Positions 44,669-52,077 of a stretch of DNA of 64,000 nt are shown one piece after another. Position numbers and translations under genes: made by a program. The notes under the pieces were generated by a model. That model searched no databases and was not told where the DNA came from. It was given only the letters and a program-made list of their open reading frames with translations. The DNA is from QAMX01 sp964448855 (GTDB lineage: Bacteria; Bacillota; Clostridia; Oscillospirales; QAMX01). The DNA lies in NCBI GenBank assembly GCA_964448855.1, contig CAYUXI010000008.1, positions 17,942 to 81,941 of the forward strand, written 5' to 3'. Position 1 is the stretch's first letter; each line of letters opens with the position of its first letter.

Positions 44669-45334
44669 TCAGTGCTCGCGCTGTTTTTCCGCCGTCCAGC
44701 GGTACAGCAATGCGTCTTCCGGCTCCTCCGACAGCCGAGCAGCCGACGGAATGGCGCCACGGAAGACCAGCGGCAGCCGCTTGCGCAGAATCTGCTCCAC
44801 CGCTTCCGGAATCGCTTCATCCAGCGTCACGCTTTCAAAGCCGGCCTGTGCAAACTGCAGCGCCCGCGCCACATACCAGAGCGTGCGCTCCTCCGGCTCC
44901 GCCAGTCGGGCGGCGTCAAAATGCCGATCCTCCACCGGGCGGTTCAGCAGCGTAAACGCCTCCTCCGGAACGCGGAACGCAGCCACGGTCGGTTGAATGT
45001 CCGCCGTCAGGAACGCGTCGAAGATCAGCTCCGGATCCTCCCCGTGCGCCAGTGTGATATAGAACTGCATCAGCTTGAACCGTTCCAGATCCCAGCTCCC
45101 CATTTTTTTTGGTGCTGCCGCCCGTGCGACAATTTTGGCACCGGTGCGGAACACCGTCCGCAGGCCGTTCATCGTCTGCTTGAAGTCGCCGTCAAACAGG
45201 CTGAGCGCCAAAACGCGGGCGCAGTAGAGTTTGGCCAGCTTGTCGGGCATCGGTTCGCCGGTGCGCGTCAGGTCGTGGCCGATGTTGGCCGGATGCATTT
45301 TCGGAGTCGGCAGCTCCGGAAACAGTCGATTCAT
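44669..45334 (-). CDS. Uncharacterised 221-residue protein, short paralogue
   Basis: This protein corresponds to the N-terminal half of the 424-residue protein that follows it. Shared landmarks in the same order are RTGAKIVARA, GEDPELIFDAFLTADIQPTV, RVPEEAF, then an acidic/His-rich RHFDAARL. It lacks the Trp-rich C-terminal half. The ATG at 45334 follows AAAGGGG; an ATG twelve codons upstream has no ribosome binding site. It is separated from galT by a terminator-like hairpin. It may be a non-catalytic partner subunit of the larger paralogue. Confidence 0.7.
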   Translation of the reverse strand: MNRLFPELPTPKMHPANIGHDLTRTGEPMPDKLAKLYCARVLALSLFDGDFKQTMNGLRTVFRTGAKIVARAAAPKKMGSWDLERFKLMQFYITLAHGEDPELIFDAFLTADIQPTVAAFRVPEEAFTLLNRPVEDRHFDAARLAEPEERTLWYVARALQFAQAGFESVTLDEAIPEAVEQILRKRLPLVFRGAIPSAARLSEEPEDALLYRWTAEKQREH

Positions 45335-45361
45335 CAGAAAGCCCCTTTCGATTTCTGTGGA

Positions 45362-45410
45362 TTTCATAAAAGTTGGCGGCGCCGTTTGCATTTCATATGG
45401 CGCCGCCAAC
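45362..45410 (-). terminator. Terminator-like hairpin after galT
   Basis: GTTGGCGGCGCC / GGCGCCGCCAAC, a perfect 12-bp stem, is followed on the minus strand by TTTTAT. The short T tract suggests partial termination within the operon. Confidence 0.7.
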
Positions 45411-45437
45411 AGGACGGGAACAATCAAAAGCTGCAGC

Positions 45438-46964
45438 TCAGAGCGTATCGGTAAAGCGCCTGAACGCTGCACGGCCGGTCTCGTCGCACTTGAAGACGCC
45501 GGCATTTTCGAGCACGCGGGTGAAGATGCGCCCCACCTCGTCGCGGAGGATTTCGTCCACCGTCTCCTCGGTGATATCGTCGCGCTGACAGAGCGACTGA
45601 TACCAGGCGCAGTGCTTGTCCATCGATTCATCCGCATAGAACGCTTCCCGGTCGCCGAGGAGACAGTCGCGGATGATGCCGATTTCGTTTTTCAGGCGCG
45701 GCGGCAGCACCGCCAGCCCCATCACTTCGATCAGGCCGATGTTTTCCTTCTTGATGTGGTGGTATTCCGTGTGCGGGTGGAAAATCCCGAACGGATGCTC
45801 CTCGCTCGTCCGGTTGTTCCGCAGCGCCAGATCCATTTCAAAGGCGTCGCCGCGGCGGCGGGCAATCGGCGTAATCGTGTTGTGCGGTTCGCCGTCGCTC
45901 TCGGCCAGAATCTCGACGGAGGGATCCGAATAGCCGCGCCAGGCGCCGAGAATGTGCTCGGCCAGATCGGCGAGGCGCGCCCGATCCTTGCCGCGGATGC
46001 GGATCACCGACAGCGGCCAGTGAATGGCGGAGCAGGCGATATCCGGGTATCCATCGACCTCGAACGTGAAATCATCCGGTGCCAGCTCCATCGGGAAGGT
46101 GAAGCGGCCGCCCTGGAAATGGTCATGCGCCATGATCGAGCCGCCGACAATCGGCAGGTCGGAGTTGGAGCCCAGGAAGTACTGCGGGAACTTCTCGGTG
46201 AATTCCAGCAGGCGGCGGAAGGTGGTGCCGCTGATCTTCATCGGGCTGTGCTGCCCGTTCAGAACGATGCAGTGCTCGTTGTAGTAGACGTAGGGCGAGT
46301 ACTGCATATACCAGCCCTCGTTGCAGAGGGTGATCGGAATCATGCGGTGATTCCCGCGGGCGGCATTCTGCGCCGTGCCGCGGAAGCCCTCATTTTCAAA
46401 GCAGAGTGCGCAGCGCGGATAGTGGACCTCCTTCTGCTTTTTCAGCAGCGCAATCAGCGTCGGATCCTTTTCCGGCTTGGAGAGGTTGATCGTGATCACC
46501 AGGTCGCCGTAGGGCGAGGCGTAGCGCCAGCGCAGGTCGCGGGCGACGCGGTCGGTGCGGATGTAGTTCGTTGCGCGGGAGAAATGGTAGTACCAGTCGG
46601 TGGCCGCCTCCGGCGAAGCTGCATAATGCTCCGAAAACTGCCGAATCACCTCGCTCGGCCGCGGCGTCAGCGCCGTCATCAGCTCCGTATCGAAGATGTC
46701 GCGGCTGTAGGTCGCATTGGATTCCAGCACGCCGGTCTGATAGGCAAAGGTCAGCAGCCGTTCCAGAATGGGCGCGGGCGATTCCAGCGCTTCCTCCGGC
46801 ACTTCACACGGCTCCAGCGCATCGAGGTGCAGCAGCGCCAGCAGGCGGTTCTTCACATACGGCGCATCCGAAGCTTCGATCAATCCCTGCTGCAGGCCAT
46901 ACTGCGCCAGCCGCTCAATTTCCAGACTGGGGTTGATTTTCTGTTCGTTGATAGAAGTTGTCAT
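45438..46964 (-). CDS. galT: UDP-glucose--hexose-1-phosphate uridylyltransferase (galT class II)
   Basis: GalT exchanges UMP between UDP-glucose and galactose-1-phosphate in the Leloir pathway. The 508-residue protein is of the longer Firmicutes-type class II. It includes RYASPYGDLVITINLSKPEK, CALCFENEGFRGT, and the HDHFQGG active-site region in GGSIMAHDHFQGGRF. It starts immediately after the galE stop codon with no gap. No galK is in the window. Confidence 0.96.
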   Translation of the reverse strand: MTTSINEQKINPSLEIERLAQYGLQQGLIEASDAPYVKNRLLALLHLDALEPCEVPEEALESPAPILERLLTFAYQTGVLESNATYSRDIFDTELMTALTPRPSEVIRQFSEHYAASPEAATDWYYHFSRATNYIRTDRVARDLRWRYASPYGDLVITINLSKPEKDPTLIALLKKQKEVHYPRCALCFENEGFRGTAQNAARGNHRMIPITLCNEGWYMQYSPYVYYNEHCIVLNGQHSPMKISGTTFRRLLEFTEKFPQYFLGSNSDLPIVGGSIMAHDHFQGGRFTFPMELAPDDFTFEVDGYPDIACSAIHWPLSVIRIRGKDRARLADLAEHILGAWRGYSDPSVEILAESDGEPHNTITPIARRRGDAFEMDLALRNNRTSEEHPFGIFHPHTEYHHIKKENIGLIEVMGLAVLPPRLKNEIGIIRDCLLGDREAFYADESMDKHCAWYQSLCQRDDITEETVDEILRDEVGRIFTRVLENAGVFKCDETGRAAFRRFTDTL

Positions 46965-47960
46965 TTACAGCGTTCCCCCGATGTAGCCGTGCGGGTGCGA
47001 CTGATGCCAGCGCCATGCATCGGCAATGATCTTCTCCACGGAGTCGTATTCCGGCGTCCAGCCGAGGATTTCGCGGGCCTTGTCGGACGAGGCCACCAGC
47101 CGGGCCGGGTCGCCTGCACGGCGCGCTTCGATGGCGGCGGGGATGGGATGACCGGTCACGCGGCGCGCAGCCTCCAGCATTTCCAGAACGGAGAAGCCGT
47201 TGCCGTTGCCGAGGTTGAAGACGTCGCTCTCTCCGCCGTCCAGCAGGCGGCGAAGCGCCAGCACGTGTGCCCGTGCCAGGTCGGAAACGTGGATATAGTC
47301 GCGAATGCAGGTGCCGTCCGGCGTATCGTAGTCGTCGCCGAAGACGGAGAGCTTTTCGCGCCGTCCCAGCGGAACCTGCAGGATGATCGGAATCAGATGG
47401 GTTTCCGGGCTGTGGTCTTCGCCGATTTCACCGGATGCGTCTGCACCGGCGACGTTGAAGTAGCGCAGCGCGATGTACTTCATGCCGTATGCCCGGTCGC
47501 ACCACTTCATCATTTTTTCGATGGCGAGCTTTGTTTCGCCGTAGGTGTTGGTCGGCTCGGTCGGGCAGGTCTCCGTGATTTTGTCGGTCTTGGCTTCGCC
47601 GTAGACGGCGGCGGTCGAGGAGAAGACGATTTTGTGGACGCCGTGCTCATGCATGGCGGTCAGCAGCGATTCCGAGCCGTGGACGTTGTTGTTGTAATAG
47701 ACGAGCGGCTGCTGCATGGAAACGCCGACGAGCGAGAACGCGGCGAAATGGATGACCGCTTCCGGTTTGACGGCATCCAGCACGCGGCCGAGGAACACGC
47801 TGTCGCGGATGTCGCCGCGGAAAAAGAGCGCACGCGGATCGACCGCGTCGCGGTGGCCGGTCTGCAGGTTGTCAACGACGGCCACCTCAAACCCCTGTGC
47901 AAGTAATTCACGGACACAATGGCTGCCAATGTAGCCCGCGCCTCCGGTAACGAGAATCAT
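46965..47960 (-). CDS. galE: UDP-glucose 4-epimerase
   Basis: GalE interconverts UDP-glucose and UDP-galactose. The 331-residue protein has the NAD-binding GGAGYIGSH motif, the catalytic Ser-Tyr-Lys set (SSTAAVYG, NTYGETKLAIE), and the family ending in GW.PEY. It is co-transcribed with galT downstream and the PHP genes upstream. Confidence 0.97.
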   Translation of the reverse strand: MILVTGGAGYIGSHCVRELLAQGFEVAVVDNLQTGHRDAVDPRALFFRGDIRDSVFLGRVLDAVKPEAVIHFAAFSLVGVSMQQPLVYYNNNVHGSESLLTAMHEHGVHKIVFSSTAAVYGEAKTDKITETCPTEPTNTYGETKLAIEKMMKWCDRAYGMKYIALRYFNVAGADASGEIGEDHSPETHLIPIILQVPLGRREKLSVFGDDYDTPDGTCIRDYIHVSDLARAHVLALRRLLDGGESDVFNLGNGNGFSVLEMLEAARRVTGHPIPAAIEARRAGDPARLVASSDKAREILGWTPEYDSVEKIIADAWRWHQSHPHGYIGGTL

Positions 47961-48037
47961 AGTGGAAAACCTCCTGTTTTTATCGGTTCCAGGATGACTG
48001 TGAACCGCTGTTTTTTGATATTTGGTCCCGCTCCGCC

Positions 48038-48718
48038 TTACAGCGTTTCGCGGCTGGCCAGGATGGCGTACCGGTCGGAGGTGAGCAGCGTCAGCAGCTC
48101 ATCCATCGTCTCCGGCTTTTTGAAGAAGGCCATGCCGCCGTGGCCGGCGTCGTGGTGCTGATGGCAGTCCGACCCGGACACCATGTGCAGGTTGAGGCGT
48201 TTGGCCGTCTGGATGGCGACATCGTTGCAGGAATGGTGGCGCGGGTTGCCGTTGTAGGCTTCAATCCCGTCCAGATAGCAGGCGGGCGACATCACCATGT
48301 TGCAGCGGTACGGATGTGCCTGGTAGATCAGGCCGCCGGCCAGATGCACCTCGCGGTGGATTTCCTCCAGCGTATGTTCATAGAGCCGCTCATGCTCGAT
48401 TAAAAATTGCGGCGTGACGCCGTAGACCAGGTATTCGTTGTTATCGTAATCGCAGGCTTTCGTCTCCATCCCGAAGAAGACCGTCAGGCCGAGCCGGTCT
48501 CCGGCCTCCTTGGCCAGGCGATAGCCGCGTGTGAAGGATTCGATTTTCTCTGCCCATGTTGTTCCCGGCAGCCGCTGAACCACGCCTCCGTTGAAGTGGT
48601 CGGTGACGACAATCCCGTCGTAGCCGAGCTCGCAGTAGGTTTTCACGGTTTCCTCCGCCGTCATCACGCCGCAGGGGCTGACCTCGACGGTGTGGGTATG
48701 GACATCAAAAAGATACAT
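48038..48718 (-). CDS. PHP domain phosphoesterase, paralogue 2
   Basis: The 226-residue protein is a stand-alone PHP hydrolase with a three-metal site. Visible ligands are HTHT at residues 7-10, VTDHF, Glu in FGMETKACDYD, QAHPYR, and the C-terminal GSDCHQHH. It is clearly homologous to the PHP protein encoded 44 bases upstream (SPCG, QRLPG, RLGLTV, YQAHP and SGSDCH shared in order). PHP proteins hydrolyse phosphoesters of small molecules or nucleic acids; the substrate is unknown. ATG after AAAGGAG. Confidence 0.9.
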   Translation of the reverse strand: MYLFDVHTHTVEVSPCGVMTAEETVKTYCELGYDGIVVTDHFNGGVVQRLPGTTWAEKIESFTRGYRLAKEAGDRLGLTVFFGMETKACDYDNNEYLVYGVTPQFLIEHERLYEHTLEEIHREVHLAGGLIYQAHPYRCNMVMSPACYLDGIEAYNGNPRHHSCNDVAIQTAKRLNLHMVSGSDCHQHHDAGHGGMAFFKKPETMDELLTLLTSDRYAILASRETL

Positions 48719-48762
48719 GCAATCAGTTCTCCTTTTTCTTTGCTTTGCTGAAAATCAGGCGC

Positions 48763-49440
48763 TCAGGCGCGCTCGGGGCGCGCAATCCACGCATAGCGGT
48801 CGCCGCGGAGCGCCTGCAAAAGCTGCTCCGACGTCTCCGGCCGCTCCTCCAACAGGATGCCGCCGCGGCAGGCTTCCTCCGTCGAATGGCAGTCCGATCC
48901 GGACAGCATATGCCAGCCGCGCTCCCGCGCCGTGTGAACGGCGATATCCGTTGTAAAATTGTTGTTCCGGCCGTTGAAGACCTCAATCCCGTCTACAAGC
49001 TCCGGCGGTGCCACCTTCATGCCGCGGCGCAGCGGGTGCGCCTGATAAATCATGCCGCCGGCCCTTCGCACGCTGGCAGAAATCTCCGCCAGCGGCCGGT
49101 CGTAGAGCCATTCATGCTCCAGCAGGAAGGAGCGCGTGATGCCGTAGATTAGGAAATCGTTGCAGTCAAAATCGGCGGTTCGGCTTTCCAGACCGAGCAG
49201 CACCGTCACGCCGAGCGCATCCCCAGCTTCCTTTGCCAGCTCATAGCCGCGCAGATAGCCGTCCACCTTTTCCGGCCAGCTCTCCCCCGGCAACCGCTGC
49301 ATCGTCTTTTTCCGGAAGTGATCGGTGATGACGATGCCGCTGTAGCCGCGGGCATGGTACAGCCGGACGATGTCAGCGGCGGGCAGCTCGCCGCACGGGC
49401 TGACTTCCTGTGTATGAATATGGAGGTCAAACAGAAACAC
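48763..49440 (-). CDS. PHP domain phosphoesterase, paralogue 1
   Basis: The 225-residue PHP protein has the same metal ligands as its neighbour (HIHT, ITDHF, LGLESRTADFD, QAHPLR, GSDCHS). Identity between the two is high around the metal site and low between positions 125 and 190, suggesting an old tandem duplication with different substrates. The start is GTG at 49440, nine bases after AAAGGAG. It lies 18 bases downstream of the ThyX-like gene. Confidence 0.88.
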   Translation of the reverse strand: MFLFDLHIHTQEVSPCGELPAADIVRLYHARGYSGIVITDHFRKKTMQRLPGESWPEKVDGYLRGYELAKEAGDALGVTVLLGLESRTADFDCNDFLIYGITRSFLLEHEWLYDRPLAEISASVRRAGGMIYQAHPLRRGMKVAPPELVDGIEVFNGRNNNFTTDIAVHTARERGWHMLSGSDCHSTEEACRGGILLEERPETSEQLLQALRGDRYAWIARPERA

Positions 49441-49458
49441 AGGCAGAGACTCCTTTTG

Positions 49459-50103
49459 TCAGGATTTGCAATCCGTTTTTTCCGGCGTTTCGCCGATGAT
49501 CAGTGCGTCCGCATACGGCAGCGAACGGATCCAGTCGCAGAACGTATGCCATTCGGCCAGCTTGTGGTTGCGCCGGGCGAAATAGATGTTGTGCAGGTTT
49601 TCATAGTTCATCGTGACGGTGCGCAGCTGCTGATACGAGGACGGGAGCAGTTGAATCAGATCGTCCCACCACTTTTTCTCACCGGTTTCGACAAACCGCT
49701 GCCGAATCTGTTCCAGCCAGGCCAGGTAGCGTTCCAGAACGGCGCGGCTCTCGTCCGTCAGGCGATCGGCGCTGAAATCGGCGAGCTCGATCGGCCGGGC
49801 GTGCAGCTTGTGCATCGTGCTGGTGGAGTTGGCGACCGTTCCGACCTTATAGGTGTCGAATTCCTTCCACCAGTAGAGCGGGGCGGTGATATCCACCGAG
49901 ACAAAAATCTGGCGGATGAACTTCCGGTGGTCGCTTCCGGCGCGGCAGAGCCGTTCCGCCAGGGCGAGATCCGCCGGGCCCAGCACAAATCGGCCGGTTT
50001 CATCATAGCTGCTGTCGGATTTCGCCCACGAATTCATGGGGTTCCTTGCGCCGCGTATCGCGTTATCGAGGTTCATCACGCTTGTCCGTTCCGTTTTGAG
50101 CAT
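49459..50103 (-). CDS. ThyX-like protein of unknown function
   Basis: The 214-residue protein has HRKFIRQIFVSVDITAPLYW, then KEFDTYKVGTVANSTSTMH. That order resembles the flavin-dependent thymidylate synthase fold (a hydrophobic strand, Pro, aromatic, a basic/Ser-rich segment ending in a conserved Ser). The canonical RHRxxSxNExSxR motif is not intact. The C-terminal NLHNIYFARRNHKLAEWHTFCDWI also fits ThyX-type helices. No other thymidylate synthase gene is in the window. Homologues of this type appear in phages and Clostridia as hypothetical proteins. The start ATG at 50103 was chosen for AAAAGGCGG; 50073 is an alternative. Confidence 0.6.
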   Translation of the reverse strand: MLKTERTSVMNLDNAIRGARNPMNSWAKSDSSYDETGRFVLGPADLALAERLCRAGSDHRKFIRQIFVSVDITAPLYWWKEFDTYKVGTVANSTSTMHKLHARPIELADFSADRLTDESRAVLERYLAWLEQIRQRFVETGEKKWWDDLIQLLPSSYQQLRTVTMNYENLHNIYFARRNHKLAEWHTFCDWIRSLPYADALIIGETPEKTDCKS

Positions 50104-50133
50104 CCGTTTTTTCCGCCTTTTCCAATTTTCTAT

Positions 50134-50162
50134 ATTATCGCACAAACCGCCCGATTTGTCAA
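50134..50162 (-). promoter_or_regulatory. Promoter of the ThyX-like/PHP/gal operon
   Basis: Minus strand: TTGACA, 17 bases, GATAAT. The spacer end and -10 region (GTTTGTGCGATAATATA) are identical to those of the divergent promoter at 50217-50245. Confidence 0.85.
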
Positions 50163-50216
50163 CGACCCTTTTCTGCTTTCGCCCGCTTTTCCGACACACA
50201 GGCCGCTTCGATTGAC

Positions 50217-50245
50217 TTGACACCCGGAGCCGTTTGTGCGATAAT
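50217..50245 (+). promoter_or_regulatory. Promoter of the metallophosphoesterase gene
   Basis: TTGACA, 17 bases, GATAAT, followed by TATA. It is the inverted near-copy of the divergent promoter at 50134-50162. Confidence 0.85.
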
Positions 50246-50306
50246 ATATGCATACCTGACGGCTCTGCACTGCAGAGACTTTCACCAGAGAGGAACTGAT
50301 TTTTTT

Positions 50307-51206
50307 ATGAAACATTTCGATATGCCGGACAGCGGCCGTTTCCGGATTTGCCAGCTGACCGATATCCACCTGCTGGCCGATGAACGGCTGGAACAGGGTG
50401 AAAAGACCTACGCGCTGATTCATCAGACGATCCGCGACACAAAGCCCGACCTGATCACCATCACCGGCGACCTGGCGTGGGGCGGCGCTGACCATGAATG
50501 CATCGACCGCCTCGTCGCAGAGCTGGCCGAGGAGGGCATTCCGTGGGCTCCGATTCTCGGCAACCACGACGGGGAGCGCCTCGGTGACCGCGATGAGGGT
50601 GGCCGCCGCATCTTTGCCGAGTGGCTTGTTGACCGCGAATGCTGCCTGTTTGAGATGGGTCCGGAATCCGTCAGCGGCTGGGGCAACTACTGCATCTCCG
50701 TCGGCGGCACCGCTGACAATCCGGCCTGGGTGCTCTTCATGATGGACTCCCACAGGGGCTCCTTCGCACGGAACCAGGTCAACTGGTACGCCGACACCTC
50801 CGCGTCCTTTGCACCGGGGCACAATGAGCTGGCCTTCTTCCACGTCGCCATTCCGGAATACACCGAGGTCTGGGACTATGAGCCCTGCAAGGGCTACAAC
50901 CAGGAGCGCGTCGCCACCACCCGCCTGAATGACGGCCTTTTCGCCGCCATGGTCAACGGCGGCGCCATGCGCGGCGTCTTTGTCGGCCACGACCACATCA
51001 ACGACTTTGAAGGCACGCTGCACGGCATCCGCCTCTGCTACGGCCGCGGCTCCGGCTATCAGTGCTACGGCACGGAGGGCTTCCCGCGCGGCGCCCGTAT
51101 CATCGATATCGGCGCGGAACCGGATTTCAAGACCTATATTTACCTCTCTACCGGCGAAATGTACGAGCAGCAGCGCACCCGCAAGCCGAAGCTCCACAGA
51201 AAGTAA
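50307..51206 (+). CDS. Metallophosphoesterase
   Basis: The 299-residue protein has the calcineurin-like phosphoesterase motifs in order: LTDIHL (D-x-H), ITGDLAWGG (GD), LGNHDGER (GNHD), FFHVAIPEY, and FVGHDHINDF (GHDH). There is no signal peptide, so it acts in the cytoplasm. It resembles the purple-acid-phosphatase-like PhoD/Dcr2 group of bacterial enzymes. It is divergent from the ThyX-like/PHP operon through twin promoters and may share its regulation. The next gene starts 10 bases later. Confidence 0.93.
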   Translation: MKHFDMPDSGRFRICQLTDIHLLADERLEQGEKTYALIHQTIRDTKPDLITITGDLAWGGADHECIDRLVAELAEEGIPWAPILGNHDGERLGDRDEGGRRIFAEWLVDRECCLFEMGPESVSGWGNYCISVGGTADNPAWVLFMMDSHRGSFARNQVNWYADTSASFAPGHNELAFFHVAIPEYTEVWDYEPCKGYNQERVATTRLNDGLFAAMVNGGAMRGVFVGHDHINDFEGTLHGIRLCYGRGSGYQCYGTEGFPRGARIIDIGAEPDFKTYIYLSTGEMYEQQRTRKPKLHRK

Positions 51207-51215
51207 GCGCCACAA

Positions 51216-51746
51216 ATGCGTGCGTTCTGCGCCCGGCACCGGGCTCTGCTCGTTGGCGTGCTGCTTCTGCTCATCGCCGTTCTCGCGTTCTGGTTCTACA
51301 CGCCGAAAACCGTCCGCAAAACCATCCCGCTCTGTTCGGAAACCGGCGAGCGGGCGGTGCTGACGCTGGATGTTAGCTGGCACCGCCGCCTGTTGCAGCC
51401 CAACCGGCTGTATGGACGCGTCACGCTGAACGGTCAGCCGTTCTATAGCCGATACGGGTACGAGCTGGTCAATGGCACGTTGAAGGAAATTCCCTATGAG
51501 CTGGGCTTTTTCGCCGGACTGCGCCAGAAATTCGCCGGTGCGCCCCGCTCCTTCGAATTTTCTGCGCTGGATGAAAGCGGTGCATTTACCGAACGAACCG
51601 CCGAAAGCTCCGTCTGGCTGGAGCCGCTGACCGGCGAATCCTTCCGCTTTCTCCGCGTCTCCGTCCAGAATGCCGACGGCTCGCCCGTCCTCTTCTACGG
51701 CGCGGCCACCTCCCCGGAGGAAGCCGCCCAAATTGCAGCCCGCTGA
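51216..51746 (+). CDS. Membrane-anchored uncharacterised protein
   Basis: I do not recognise this 176-residue protein. It has an N-terminal transmembrane helix (about residues 9-27, ALLVGVLLLLIAVLAFWFY) and a ~145-residue extracytoplasmic beta-rich domain. It follows the metallophosphoesterase gene by 10 bases and shares its terminator, so it belongs to the same unit. No ribosome binding site stands out before the ATG at 51216, which suggests coupling. Confidence 0.7.
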   Translation: MRAFCARHRALLVGVLLLLIAVLAFWFYTPKTVRKTIPLCSETGERAVLTLDVSWHRRLLQPNRLYGRVTLNGQPFYSRYGYELVNGTLKEIPYELGFFAGLRQKFAGAPRSFEFSALDESGAFTERTAESSVWLEPLTGESFRFLRVSVQNADGSPVLFYGAATSPEEAAQIAAR

Positions 51747-51757
51747 TCACCGGAATG

Positions 51758-51797
51758 AAAACCGCCTGAATCGTTTTGATTCAGGCGGTTTTTTTGA
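51758..51797 (+). terminator. Terminator of the metallophosphoesterase unit
   Basis: AAAACCGCCTGAATC / GATTCAGGCGGTTTT stem followed by further T. Confidence 0.92.
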
Positions 51798-52077
51798 TCG
51801 GCTGCGGGTGAAAGTTCGCACTCAGGCAGCGTTTTCTCTCCCTCAGGCGCTTCACGTCACACGTCGAACGCCGCGTTTCTCTCACTCCTCACGTGTTCCG
51901 TAGGAACGCATATCACTTTTCTTGTCTTTCCCTCGACTCCCCTCGTCAGAGGGAGCTGGGGGGTGCCCGTTGTGGGTGGCTACGGGCGGAGGTAATTCCA
52001 CAGAGTACAGCCAATCCCTCAGACGCACGTTGCGCCAGCGCCCTGTCAGAGGGCGCTGGCGCAGTGTTTTCTGATTT
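51798..52077. repeat. Convergent intergenic region with repeat copies
   Basis: No gene is visible. Hairpin-array modules lie at 51856-51916 (including GTGTTCC-GTA-GGAACGCATATCAC). A reverse dual-hairpin relic is at about 51930-51963. Another element at 52010-52068 has a long stem, GCGCCAGCGCCCT / AGGGCGCTGGCGC. Confidence 0.7.
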
